Under the pieces are notes generated by a model. The model saw only the letters and a list, made by a program, of their open reading frames with translations, ran no database searches and was not told the origin of the DNA. This document shows positions 26,977 to 36,598 of a stretch of DNA of 64,000 nucleotides, piece after piece. The stretch spans positions 900,621 through 964,620 of the forward strand of contig CP006977.1 of the NCBI GenBank assembly GCA_000508305.1. Direction: 5' to 3'. The position numbers and the translations under genes are program-made. Positions within the stretch are counted from its first letter, which is position 1. Each line of letters opens with the position of its first letter. The DNA is from Sulfolobus acidocaldarius SUSAZ (GTDB taxonomy: Archaea; Thermoproteota; Thermoprotei_A; Sulfolobales; Sulfolobaceae).

Positions 26977-27942
26977 ATGAGGACAAAGATTATAGTGGAG
27001 ACCGGGATATTAAACGTCAATAGCCCTAAAGTTAAAGAATTAGAGAGTGAGATAAGAAAGTTAGCAGATATAATAATTTTAGACCCATATGACAATGAGG
27101 AGAAATGGGCAGAGTCATGCGAAGGAGTAATAGCTATAGTGGACAGAAAAGCCAGAATAACAAAGAAAATTATGTCGTCGTGCAGTGATCTAAAGTTAAT
27201 AGCTAGGACAGGAGTAGGTGTAGACGAGACTAGGGTAGATCTAGCAGAGGCAAAAAGGAGAGGAATCGCAATTACCTATAACCCTGGAGTGAACTCACCT
27301 TCAGTTGCAGAGTTCACCTTTACATTAATTCTCTCCTTGTACAAGAGGATATTTAAAATAACTAACCTAGTTAAGGAGGGAGAGTGGGCTAAGGGACAAA
27401 ACATATTCACCTATGAACTTTTCAATAAAACGCTAGGAATAATAGGTTTAGGTAATATCGGAAGAAGAGTTGCTAGAATAGGAAAGGCTTTTGAGATGGA
27501 AGTCCTAGGATACGACCTCTATATCAAGAAATCTGATGAAGGGATAAGATTAACGGATTTATCAACTCTATTAAAAGAATCAGATATAGTAACAATTCAT
27601 GTACCGTTAACACAGGAAACAAAGAACCTTATAGGAGAAGAGCAGATAAGGTTGATGAAACCCAATGCTATTATAATTAACACCAGCAGGGGAGGAATTA
27701 TTGATGAAGAAGCGCTCTTAAAGGCGCTGAAAGAGAAGAGGATTGCAGGGGCTGGGTTAGATGTCCTTGCACTGGAACCGCCAAACCCTAACAACCCATT
27801 ATTTAGCCTAGACAACGTTATAATAACGCCGCATGTTGCAGGAGTAACCCATGAGGCTGCCGAGAGAGGATTTATAGGAGCCTTAACTCAAGTTCTTAAC
27901 CTACTACAGGGCAAGCCCCTCACTAACGTATTTCCCCTTTGA
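26977..27942 (+). CDS. D-2-hydroxyacid dehydrogenase (phosphoglycerate/glyoxylate reductase-like)
   Basis: A 321-residue NAD-dependent dehydrogenase. The nucleotide-binding loop GLGNIG is near residue 157, with an Asp (GYDLY) following the second strand, favouring NAD. Catalytic Arg is in NTSRGGIID, Glu in the LALEPPNPNNP region and His in ITPHVAG. No C-terminal ACT domain is present, so it is the short type. Operon context (LmbE-like, RraA-like aldolase, molybdopterin hydroxylase) points to catabolism of a hydroxy acid rather than serine synthesis. Confidence 0.87.
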   Translation: MRTKIIVETGILNVNSPKVKELESEIRKLADIIILDPYDNEEKWAESCEGVIAIVDRKARITKKIMSSCSDLKLIARTGVGVDETRVDLAEAKRRGIAITYNPGVNSPSVAEFTFTLILSLYKRIFKITNLVKEGEWAKGQNIFTYELFNKTLGIIGLGNIGRRVARIGKAFEMEVLGYDLYIKKSDEGIRLTDLSTLLKESDIVTIHVPLTQETKNLIGEEQIRLMKPNAIIINTSRGGIIDEEALLKALKEKRIAGAGLDVLALEPPNPNNPLFSLDNVIITPHVAGVTHEAAERGFIGALTQVLNLLQGKPLTNVFPL

Positions 27943-28022
27943 GAGAATACAACACTGCTACACATTACTGTATAGCAATATTTATTAACAATTTAAATAT
28001 AATATTTATCGGGAGGAGATCA

Positions 28023-28742
28023 TTGAACGTAAAACTCCTAGTTATAAGTGCCCATATAGGAGATTTTGTTTGGAGAACTTCTGGTGTTTTAGCGAAATAT
28101 ATTAAGAGTGGTAAACCTGTCCAAGTTGTCTCATTGACATTTGGAGAGAGAGGAGAGTCTCCAGGGGCGTGGAGAAGAGGAGCTAAGAGTGTTGAGGAGG
28201 TGAAGAAGATTAGGAAAGAAGAAGCTGAATGTGCTTCTAAAGCATTAGGAGGGGTTCCATTGGAAGTTTTGGATTGGGGAGACCATCCCTTAATTATAAA
28301 TGACGAGAGATTGTTAAAATTGGCTGAAGTTATTCGAAAATATAGACCTGAAATAATCGTTACCCATGGACCTGATGACAAGATAAGACCAGACCATGTT
28401 GTAACTGCCGATGCCGTTTTAGCTGCTGTCAGATTAGCAGCCTCTGATGGAGTACCTATAGACATTCCAACAATTGCTGAACCAAAAATATTCGGGTTTG
28501 ACCCACATGTGGGAGAACAGGCAGGATTTTATCCTCACATTTACATAAACATAACAGATGTGTATGATTCAAAGGTCAAAGCCATGAACTGCCTTGAATC
28601 GCAAAAGGGAGAGGTTGACTACTACTCAACCAGAGATGCACTAAGAGGTCTTCAAACAAGAAGATTTGGCTGGAAGAATTATTACAAATATGCAGAGGCA
28701 TTTTACATGTATTATCCAATTATAGGTGAGGACTTCCCATGA
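28023..28742 (+). CDS. LmbE/PIG-L-family deacetylase-like protein with altered active site
   Basis: A 239-residue protein of the LmbE/PIG-L fold. The usual AHPDDE signature reads AHIGDF (residues about 10-15): the zinc-binding His and second Asp stay, but the general-base Asp is Gly. The second metal region reads THGPDDKIRPDHVVTADAV, with its His kept. I chose TTG 28023 because GGGAGGAG ends four bases upstream; a longer frame from 27939 starts inside the previous gene. Members remove acetyl groups from amino sugars and related compounds; whether this one is active is open. The next gene overlaps its stop. Confidence 0.82.
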   Translation: MNVKLLVISAHIGDFVWRTSGVLAKYIKSGKPVQVVSLTFGERGESPGAWRRGAKSVEEVKKIRKEEAECASKALGGVPLEVLDWGDHPLIINDERLLKLAEVIRKYRPEIIVTHGPDDKIRPDHVVTADAVLAAVRLAASDGVPIDIPTIAEPKIFGFDPHVGEQAGFYPHIYINITDVYDSKVKAMNCLESQKGEVDYYSTRDALRGLQTRRFGWKNYYKYAEAFYMYYPIIGEDFP

Positions 28743-29440
28743 AGCCTGTAATTGTAAGAAACATACCTAGATCCCCAGAGGACTCAAAAATAACCGAAGT
28801 GCTAAAAGAGCTAGGCGTAGCAACAATCGCTGAGTCACAAGAGAAGACCGGTCTATTAGATCCATCAATAAAACCTATACAAAGTGGAGCTAAAATAGCT
28901 GGAACTGCTGTTACAGTGAAGTGTTTTGACGGGGATAATTTGATGTTACATGCAGCATTAGAACTGGTTAGACCGGGGGACATAATAGTCCTAACTACCT
29001 ATTCTGGAAACTCTATGCATGGAATGTTTGGTGAGTTGCTTGCGACTGCATGTAAAGTAAGGGGAGTAGTTGGTCTAATTACTGATGCAGGAGTCAGAGA
29101 TGTAAATGTAATTAGAGAAATGAAGTTTCCCATCTGGTCTAGATACATTACCGCGCTAGGAACTTCTAAGAATAGACCAGGATGGGTTAACGTACCGATT
29201 GTAATAGGAGGAATTCACGTTAAGCCTGGAGACTATGTGGTTGCAGATGATGACGGCGTAGTAATCGTTCCTAGAGAGAACGTAACAAAGGTGATAGAGA
29301 ATGCCAGGAAAAGAGTTGAGAGTGAAGACAATGTAAGGAAAAGACTATTAGAAGGGGAATTATCACTGGACATTTATAACTTCAGACAAGTGATAAAATC
29401 TTTAGGAATAGAGTATGTGGAGAAGTTAGAGGGGGATTAA
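28739..29440 (+). CDS. RraA-like/4-hydroxy-4-methyl-2-oxoglutarate aldolase family protein
   Basis: A 233-residue member of the RraA/HMG aldolase fold. GELLATACKVRGVVGLITD is followed by AGVRD; Arg and Asp of GVRD are the residues that bind substrate and metal in class II HMG/CHA aldolases, and VVADDDGVVIVP closes the domain. An aldolase that yields pyruvate or oxaloacetate fits a catabolic operon. About 70 extra C-terminal residues form helices. The ATG overlaps the LmbE stop (ATGA). Its own stop at 29438-29440 lies inside the N-terminal coding frame of the next gene. Confidence 0.83.
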   Translation: MKPVIVRNIPRSPEDSKITEVLKELGVATIAESQEKTGLLDPSIKPIQSGAKIAGTAVTVKCFDGDNLMLHAALELVRPGDIIVLTTYSGNSMHGMFGELLATACKVRGVVGLITDAGVRDVNVIREMKFPIWSRYITALGTSKNRPGWVNVPIVIGGIHVKPGDYVVADDDGVVIVPRENVTKVIENARKRVESEDNVRKRLLEGELSLDIYNFRQVIKSLGIEYVEKLEGD

Positions 29441-29442
29441 AG

Positions 29443-31518
29443 ATAAGCCTTAAGGAGCACCTCCCTGTTGTCTCAGGAAAATCGAAATATATAGACGACA
29501 TTGACTTACCTAATACAGTATACTTAGGCATAGTGAGGTCCACATATGCCAGGGCTAAAATAAGGGGCATAAGCCAACCTTCAAACGCCTTACTTTTCGT
29601 CACAGGAAAGGAATTAAAATCGTACTTGCCGGCTAACCCAGTACCTAAGGCAAATATAGTGAAAATGCCTTTATTGGCAGACGAAAGAGTGAATTTTGTT
29701 GGTCAGGCTATTGCTGCAGTAGTGGCAGAAGACAGATATGACGTAATAGATCTTGTGGACGAGGTTGAGGTAGACTATGAACCATTGAAGCCAGTTACTA
29801 CTATAGAAGAGGCTTTGAGAGGAGATGTAATTATTCATGGTGATAACAGTAATATTGCTGTTCAGCAGGAGCTTAAAGGTGGAGAGGTGGTAAAGGATTA
29901 TGATGTTGTAGTTGAAAGGAAAATCTATCAAGAGAGAATAATAGGTAACCCTATGGAGACTAGAGGGTGTCTTGTGACCTATGACGGCAATAAGATGGTC
30001 GTATTCGCATCTACACAGTCAGCCTTTAGAATAAGAGCAAACATACAAGAGGCTTTGGGATTACCTGTCGAGAACATCACAGTTTACGCTCCGCCTAATG
30101 TGGGAGGAGGCTTTGGAAGTAAACTAAACGCACCAGCTGAGTACGTTATAGCGGCTTATGTTGCAATGAAACTGAAGCGACCTGTAAAATGGATAGAGAC
30201 TAGAAGAGAACATCTGATAGGTTTATCCCAAGGTAGAGGTGTATATGGAGACGTTAAACTGTATGGTAAAAAAGATGGCACTATGCTTGGAATAGAAGGA
30301 GAAATAGTGATAAATATTGGTGCATATGTTTATGCTATATCAGCAACAACTCCCTCGTTTATAGCAAGCAACCTCACAGGTCCTTATAGGATGAAGTTTG
30401 CAAAAGTCAATGCAACAGGTGTTTACACTAATTTACCTCCTTACGTAATATATAGAGGAGCAGGAAGACCTGAGGCTAGCCTATTCCATGAAACACTAGT
30501 TGAGGACTTCGCTGAAGAAATAGGCATGGATCCTTTAGAGGTAAGGAAAATAAATATGGTAACAGGAGCATATGAGACTCCTTTAGGTTTAAAATTTGAC
30601 GATGCAGGCTATAAGGACGTTTTCGAGAAAGGAGTAAGATACTACAGGGAATTAAAAGAGAAGTATAAGGACAAAAGCGTTGGTATTGCTTTCTTCAATG
30701 AGCTAATTAGAACTTCACCAGGAGAGGGAGCAAAGGTCAGAATCGGAAAGGGTAAGGTGGAAGTTATTACTGGTTCAGGGCATCACGGTCAGGCTTACCA
30801 ATCTTCCTTCTCTAAACTTGTAATCGAGGAGCTTGGAGTCCCAGAAAATGTTATTGAGGTTCGCACAGGTACTACAGAGGGTTTAAAAGAAGGTGTAGGT
30901 AGCTACGGGAGTAGAGCGTTAGCAGTAGGAGGATCTGCAGTAGTTGAAGCATGTAGAAATTTGAAGAAAAAATTATCGGAACAAGGAATTGACGTAAATA
31001 AAGCCCTTCATGGAGAACAAATCTATGAGTCAGAAGTATACGTTAAGGCTAGTGATGTGTTCGCACCAGGATTTCACATATCCGTAGTGGACATTGATTT
31101 AGAAACTTTGACACCGAGAGTGAGGGAATATGTTGCAGTTGATGATGTGGGAAGAGTTGTTGTTAAAGAAGAGGTTGAAGGGCAAGTCATAGGCGGAGTG
31201 ATGCAGGGTATAGCCCAAGTGCTCTATGAGTGGGCAACTTATGATGAGGAGGGAAATCCAACATTCTCTTCTATAGCTGATGCCGGAGTGCCTTCTCCAG
31301 AGGAGTTTACTTGGAGAGTTATTGTTGACGAGGTTGAGTTTAAGTCTGGACTACTCAGTGGTGCAAGAGGTGTAGGAGAAGCTGGCAGTATTGGAGGACT
31401 AGTTGCAACCTTTATTGGTCTTGAAAAAGCCATAAAGGATAAAGTTGGTAAGAAGGTAAAGCTACAGAGAACACCAGTTACACCAACGTATTTAATGGAA
31501 CTTTTAAGTAAAAGTTAA
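29443..31518 (+). CDS. Molybdopterin hydroxylase large subunit (xanthine dehydrogenase/CO dehydrogenase CutL family)
   Basis: A ~690-residue molybdenum subunit. Visible motifs: GGGFGSKLNAPAE, YRGAGRPEAS, SGHHGQAYQSSF and GARGVGEAG close to the C-terminus (the Glu acts as base). The first standard start is GTG 29533, but homology begins upstream: the same frame reads GKSKYIDDIDLPNTVYLGI from about 29476, the normal N-terminal block. No ATG, GTG or TTG exists in that frame between the stop at 29377 and 29533. ATA 29443, eight bases after GAGGGGG, or a -1 shift from the RraA gene could start it. FAD and [2Fe-2S] subunits are not adjacent. Confidence 0.85.
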   Translation: MSLKEHLPVVSGKSKYIDDIDLPNTVYLGIVRSTYARAKIRGISQPSNALLFVTGKELKSYLPANPVPKANIVKMPLLADERVNFVGQAIAAVVAEDRYDVIDLVDEVEVDYEPLKPVTTIEEALRGDVIIHGDNSNIAVQQELKGGEVVKDYDVVVERKIYQERIIGNPMETRGCLVTYDGNKMVVFASTQSAFRIRANIQEALGLPVENITVYAPPNVGGGFGSKLNAPAEYVIAAYVAMKLKRPVKWIETRREHLIGLSQGRGVYGDVKLYGKKDGTMLGIEGEIVINIGAYVYAISATTPSFIASNLTGPYRMKFAKVNATGVYTNLPPYVIYRGAGRPEASLFHETLVEDFAEEIGMDPLEVRKINMVTGAYETPLGLKFDDAGYKDVFEKGVRYYRELKEKYKDKSVGIAFFNELIRTSPGEGAKVRIGKGKVEVITGSGHHGQAYQSSFSKLVIEELGVPENVIEVRTGTTEGLKEGVGSYGSRALAVGGSAVVEACRNLKKKLSEQGIDVNKALHGEQIYESEVYVKASDVFAPGFHISVVDIDLETLTPRVREYVAVDDVGRVVVKEEVEGQVIGGVMQGIAQVLYEWATYDEEGNPTFSSIADAGVPSPEEFTWRVIVDEVEFKSGLLSGARGVGEAGSIGGLVATFIGLEKAIKDKVGKKVKLQRTPVTPTYLMELLSKS

Positions 31519-32384
31519 ATTTATTTTCAAAACCCTTAACTTCTATTTTAGAACCTCCATTTATTTAAATTTAAGTTCTCTTTAAGCAAGTTTATGACTG
31601 ATTAGTAATAAGGATTAATAGTCATGTGAAGTAATGATGATCCACGATATAACTGGATGCTCATGTCACAATTAGGGGGAAAAAGTTAAGTAATCTTTCC
31701 TATTATTTTAGGGTAGTTCGGAATATTAATATGAAAATACGAATATTTAATTCTTATATTTAACTTTTCATGATGTTATAGTTTTAAACTAGTCCAGGTC
31801 TAACATTATTAAAAATTTGACAAATTCATTGCTAAATTTAAAATGCTTAGAGATTGAAAAACATGTAAAATTGATTTTAACTGGTCTGGAACTTTTACAT
31901 TTAACTCAGTATTAGAGGAGAAAAATACCTTATATCTGGATCTTGGGAAATAAGTATAATTCCCTAAGTATCAAATCCTTCATCATCGAGAAACGCATAA
32001 AAGGACAGATCTAATTAATGGAATATCAGTGACTTTATGCGTGGACATAATATCGCATCTAGTATATAACTCCAAACCCTTACTTATGATCTCAGGCATT
32101 ACACCTAAACGTATTTCCATTAACTAGATAAAGTTAATAGCATCGGATATGTAGGTCTAAACCTAAAATATTAACGTCTTGTAGTATATCTTAAATTCGG
32201 TTCTTAGCCTCCTTAATTACGATAAAGAAGTTTCTGCTAATATTAATAAATTGTCTAAATCCTGGTTTGAATAATGTATTCTTTTATCACACCTTCAAGA
32301 AGGGTCTTAAACTATTAGTAATCTTTATTAATGTATTCAGCAGATAGTGTTAGTGGATGGGTCATTCTTTCTTTATAAAAACCT
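31519..32384. other. Long intergenic region, no confident gene
   Basis: Over 860 bases with frequent stops in all frames. A minus-strand stretch around 31960-32110 reads as short peptide blocks in two frames and could be the remains of a gene, but I cannot identify it. No repeat from this window and no tRNA-like structure is visible. Confidence 0.4.
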
Positions 32385-32600
32385 ATGTTAAGTTGTTGTT
32401 TCCACGATTCATGTTCAGTATTAGTGAAGGATCTAAGGAGTTTGAAGATCCATCTTGAGAAAAGTCCTGCTGATAAATGCCCAGTTTGCAAGAAGGAGAT
32501 AAGATCTAAGTGCTTCAGTGATTTGAAGAAACATGTGAAGATGAGTAAGGACAGTGCCCATGCAGAGCATTTAAAGATATACAGTGGGTTATACAGATAA
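32385..32600 (+). CDS. Small C2H2 zinc-finger protein
   Basis: A protein of up to 71 residues. A classical finger is visible in CPVCKKEIRSKCFSDLKKHV followed by KMSKDSAH: C-x2-C, then two His. The start is uncertain: a TATA-like TTTATAAAAACC lies only 10 bases before ATG 32385, so GTG 32424 (VKDLRSLKIHL) may be the real start, leaving 58 residues. Small C2H2 proteins of this kind occur in Sulfolobales and their viruses and probably bind DNA. It stands alone. Confidence 0.7.
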   Translation: MLSCCFHDSCSVLVKDLRSLKIHLEKSPADKCPVCKKEIRSKCFSDLKKHVKMSKDSAHAEHLKIYSGLYR

Positions 32601-32763
32601 ACGTAACGAGGAGTATTATAGCAACGTTTTGTCTATCTCGTCATAAAGAATAGTAAAATCTTTTTTCCTATCTCTAATCTGAAAGTTAAAAAGAATTTAG
32701 AAAGGAATAAAAAAATTGATGACATATTAAAAAACTTATTAATATGATTTATAAGAATATTTT

Positions 32764-35700
32764 ATGCAAGTCAAATTCTTAATACCCATAGCTATACTCT
32801 TAATCTCCATAAGTGGAATATTAAGTCTAGGGATCTCAAGCCCCTCTAATCAAAACACATTTTTTAATTCAGATACTAATGTAAAACTCCTACCCTCTAA
32901 TACCTTACTGACACTAACATTCTTCATCCCGCCTAAGAACCTAAACATGCTATATTATACCGCAGAAAAAGTTGCAAACCATCAAATAACTCCCTTAACT
33001 ACACAACAGATTATTAAGGAATTTTCTCAACCAAATAGAGTAACTTCTCTAATTAATTTCCTAGAAAGCAATGGATTTACAATATATTATTCTAGCCCAT
33101 TTGCAGTTGTTGCCACTGCCACTGCAGGAGAAATAGATAATGTGTTTAATACCGAGTTAGGTTTATTCAGTTATAATGGACATGTATACTATAAGCCTCT
33201 TACATCTCCTTCATTTAGTCTAACAGGAATTATAGTAGGTGGACTTGACAACGAAACTGCCTTCCAGCCTTATCTTATGTTATTGAACAAGACGACCTAT
33301 CCAGCTTTTCAGTTTTCTTACCTAGGGTATGGTCCAAATGCGTTAAGGACTGCATATAATGTTACAGGGACAGGCAAGAATGTGACAATTGCAATAATAG
33401 ATGCTTTTGGAGACCCCCTAATATATCAAGATGTAAAGAGTTTCGATCAGAGGTACGGCTTACCACCGGCAAACTTAAGTGTTTACGCTGTAGGTCCTTA
33501 CATCCCTGAGGAGGGAATAGCAACGTCTTGGGATATAGAGACGGCTTTAGATGTAGAAGCGGCTCATTCAATGGCTCCCTATGCTAAAATCAATTTAGTG
33601 GTCTCCTCCGATAATGGTCCAACACTTTATGCAGCTGTTGATTACGTTGTTACGCAAAAACTAGGAGATGTTGTATCGATGAGCTGGGGTTTATCTGAAA
33701 ACTTATTTGCTGCTTCAGGCTTTTACTACTTTATAAACGGTCAGCCTTTCCCCAACTATCCATATCTAGACTATTATTTCGCACTAGGAACTGCTGAGGG
33801 AATAACTTTCTTTGCGTCATCAGGTGATACTGGTGCTTATGGCAATTCACTGACCACATATGGTGGTGCATCATTCCCTGCTACTTCTCCATTTGTTACA
33901 GCCGTTGGCGGTACAACTTTGTATTTAAGCTCTGGAAAAGCCTATGAGACAGCCTGGAGTGTATTACCACAATATTTTGAGTTTGCTGGAACAGTTTCCT
34001 CTGGGGGTGGATATAGTACATTTTTCCCGAGACCATGGTACCAAGATGGAGTTGTAAACTCTTCATTTAGAGCTATCCCTGATGTAGCAGCAGATGCCAA
34101 TCCATATACTGGATATAATATTACAGTTTTGGGCTCTGAAGAAATAATTGGAGGAACTAGTTTAGCCTCACCACTCTGGGCTGGTATGTTAGCTGACATT
34201 ATTTCTCAGTTAGGTAAACCAATAGGTTTACTTAATCCAATACTCTACTGGATATACAAGAATCCTGTGCTTTACCAAGAGTCATTCCATCAAATAACCC
34301 TTGGTTATAACGGAGAATTTTACGCTAAACCAGGATATAATTTAGTTACCGGCTTAGGAACTCCTAATGTCGGAGAACTATTAAATGCTATTCAGCAATA
34401 CTTAAAGACAAATAATTTAGAAATTTCAGTCACCACAAATGGGACAATCCCATGGTATAACTATAATAGTACTGTAAGTGTAATAGCATACATAACCTAT
34501 CCAAACGGCACCATAGCGAGTCAAGGAACATTTAGTGCATATATTCAGACTACCAGTGGGACAGTAACAACTATACCCTTATCATTTAATGGTACTGATT
34601 GGGTTGGAAGTTTTAATGTACAAGTTGGAATGACACCAAACATATGGTCTATAATTGTCAATGGTTCATCAGTAGGCTTTTCGGGAACTTCGAGTTACGA
34701 TATAGATGTTGGACAGTCAATAAACATCTTATCTCCAATTCCATTCCCGTATGCTTCTCCTTTGTCACTTAACACACCATTTAGCGTAGTAGCTCAAATA
34801 TATAATCCAGATGGAACTCCGGCTGTTAACCAATCAGTTAATGTCTACCTACTAAAGAATGGAAAGGTTGTGGAGAGTGCTGTATTAGCTCCAACATCTA
34901 CACCTGGTGAATATGTTGGTCAATTAGCCCTTATTACTCCTGCTGAACAGGGCACTTATATACTAGTTGTTAACACGTCTTACGGTAGTGCATATACTTA
35001 TGTTTACTTTGGAAACATCATAGAAGGTGCAGTACTTACCCCAATAAATACTGGATTTCCTGGAGTATCTCCTGGACAGAACATAACACTATTGGCTTTT
35101 ACCCTCACTCCAGAAGGGACAGGTCAGTTGTCCTCAAATGTGTCAGCATTTATATACAACCAAAATGGGCAACTAGTATCAACAGTTAATTTAACTCAAG
35201 CTCCTGAGATAACTCTATTCGGAGTATTCAACTTATTTGGGTTATATTACGCCAACTTCACGATACCTGCAAACTTTACTCCAGGATTTTATAGTGTAAT
35301 CATTAAATCACAGGCGAGAACAGGAATCGGGGTCAGCACAGGCAAGTTCTTCACTTCTTTTTATGTCTCTCCAGCATCACTCAGTTACAATATAAAAGTG
35401 AAAGGAATAGCTTATGAAGGGCAATACATCAAAATATATGCCAACATAACGTATACTAACGGTACTGAGGTGGAATATGGGATATTTAACGCAATTCCGT
35501 TGCCTTCATCTATAGCATTTGAGTCTTATTCGGTAGCTACGATTTATTCAGTACCGCTCCAATTCAACTCCACTCTGGGACTCTGGGAGGGAACTTTCCA
35601 GATACCTTCAGTCCTTGGGGCAAATTCGTTCTATCAAGGATCTCCGCCCTATACTTTATCTGGACCTTGGACAGTATACGTATCGGGAGTTTCTGCTAAT

Positions 35701-36591
35701 GGTAACCCAATATCTTCAGGCCCAGCTTACTTCAACGTTCTTCCATATACCTACTTAGGTAGTAAAGTGATAATTACTAGTCAAAACTACACAAGTGTGC
35801 CGTTACTCTCATCCAATTCTCTGAGTAATGTATATGTAGGTAGTCTAGAACTAATGAATGTTAATATCTCCCTGAATAATGTTGTAGTAGGTAACTTGAC
35901 AGTGGTTAACTCACAGGTCGGAGTAAGCAGTTCTACATTAAATTCACTTACCGCGATGAACTCTAAATTATCGATAGCCCAATCCACTATTGGTGGTGAT
36001 CCTAATACTGTAGCGATACAATTATACAACTCCAACCTTACACTAACTTCTGTCAGTATAGAAAACTCAACCTATGCATTTAATCAGGTCAATAGCGATG
36101 TGGAATTAAATGGAGTAATCCTGTCAAATGTACAACACATATCTACAATATCGCCTCCCACAATATCTCCTCAATTCGTAAATATAACACAGAAAATAAG
36201 TGCACTAAACCTAACTATCTCAGGCTATAACATTAGGATATTACACGTGTTGATAAACGGAATAACTACTACATACTCAGTCATAAGCTCATCTCAAAAT
36301 TCTACAACCATCTCTATACCCTTCTCCTCATCCACTTTACCATCTGGGCAATATACTATAGTAGTTATGACATATAACGGATTACCATATAATGTCAGCA
36401 CAACAATATATAACGCCTATCCACAAATATCGCTATCAAGTTCCTTATCCAACGCAACAAGCTCACTATCAAGTAAAATATCAAGCAACGCATCTAGTGT
36501 AGCGCTTTATACAAACGTCACAATAGCGTCTCTGGTAATTGCTATAGTATCACTGCTCCTCGTCATATACTTGTTATTAAGAAGGAGGTGA
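32764..36591 (+). CDS. Secreted sedolisin (S53) acid protease with pro-domain and C-terminal membrane anchor
   Basis: A 1275-residue exoprotein. Order: signal peptide (1-25), pro-kumamolisin activation domain (about 40-165), S53 catalytic domain (about 195-555), several beta-sandwich domains (560-1230) and a membrane helix ending LLLRRR. The catalytic Glu/Asp pair is in ETALDVEAAH (about E259, D263), the oxyanion Asp in SSGDTGAYG (about 356) and the nucleophile Ser in GGTSLASP (about 467). Sedolisins work at low pH, as outside Sulfolobus cells. Many NxS/T sequons suggest heavy glycosylation. It is coupled to the PNGase-A-like gene, whose ribosome-binding site lies over this gene's stop. Confidence 0.92.
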   Translation: MQVKFLIPIAILLISISGILSLGISSPSNQNTFFNSDTNVKLLPSNTLLTLTFFIPPKNLNMLYYTAEKVANHQITPLTTQQIIKEFSQPNRVTSLINFLESNGFTIYYSSPFAVVATATAGEIDNVFNTELGLFSYNGHVYYKPLTSPSFSLTGIIVGGLDNETAFQPYLMLLNKTTYPAFQFSYLGYGPNALRTAYNVTGTGKNVTIAIIDAFGDPLIYQDVKSFDQRYGLPPANLSVYAVGPYIPEEGIATSWDIETALDVEAAHSMAPYAKINLVVSSDNGPTLYAAVDYVVTQKLGDVVSMSWGLSENLFAASGFYYFINGQPFPNYPYLDYYFALGTAEGITFFASSGDTGAYGNSLTTYGGASFPATSPFVTAVGGTTLYLSSGKAYETAWSVLPQYFEFAGTVSSGGGYSTFFPRPWYQDGVVNSSFRAIPDVAADANPYTGYNITVLGSEEIIGGTSLASPLWAGMLADIISQLGKPIGLLNPILYWIYKNPVLYQESFHQITLGYNGEFYAKPGYNLVTGLGTPNVGELLNAIQQYLKTNNLEISVTTNGTIPWYNYNSTVSVIAYITYPNGTIASQGTFSAYIQTTSGTVTTIPLSFNGTDWVGSFNVQVGMTPNIWSIIVNGSSVGFSGTSSYDIDVGQSINILSPIPFPYASPLSLNTPFSVVAQIYNPDGTPAVNQSVNVYLLKNGKVVESAVLAPTSTPGEYVGQLALITPAEQGTYILVVNTSYGSAYTYVYFGNIIEGAVLTPINTGFPGVSPGQNITLLAFTLTPEGTGQLSSNVSAFIYNQNGQLVSTVNLTQAPEITLFGVFNLFGLYYANFTIPANFTPGFYSVIIKSQARTGIGVSTGKFFTSFYVSPASLSYNIKVKGIAYEGQYIKIYANITYTNGTEVEYGIFNAIPLPSSIAFESYSVATIYSVPLQFNSTLGLWEGTFQIPSVLGANSFYQGSPPYTLSGPWTVYVSGVSANGNPISSGPAYFNVLPYTYLGSKVIITSQNYTSVPLLSSNSLSNVYVGSLELMNVNISLNNVVVGNLTVVNSQVGVSSSTLNSLTAMNSKLSIAQSTIGGDPNTVAIQLYNSNLTLTSVSIENSTYAFNQVNSDVELNGVILSNVQHISTISPPTISPQFVNITQKISALNLTISGYNIRILHVLINGITTTYSVISSSQNSTTISIPFSSSTLPSGQYTIVVMTYNGLPYNVSTTIYNAYPQISLSSSLSNATSSLSSKISSNASSVALYTNVTIASLVIAIVSLLLVIYLLLRRR

Positions 36592-36598
36592 GAAATAA

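Noticed and set aside
27965-28465. 166-codon minus-strand open frame
   Set aside because: Antisense to the LmbE-like gene, which has conserved motifs and a good ribosome-binding site.
31519-32384. Search for tRNA or C/D-box RNA in the long intergenic region
   Set aside because: TGATGA-like boxes occur, but no paired CTGA box at suitable spacing and no cloverleaf was found.
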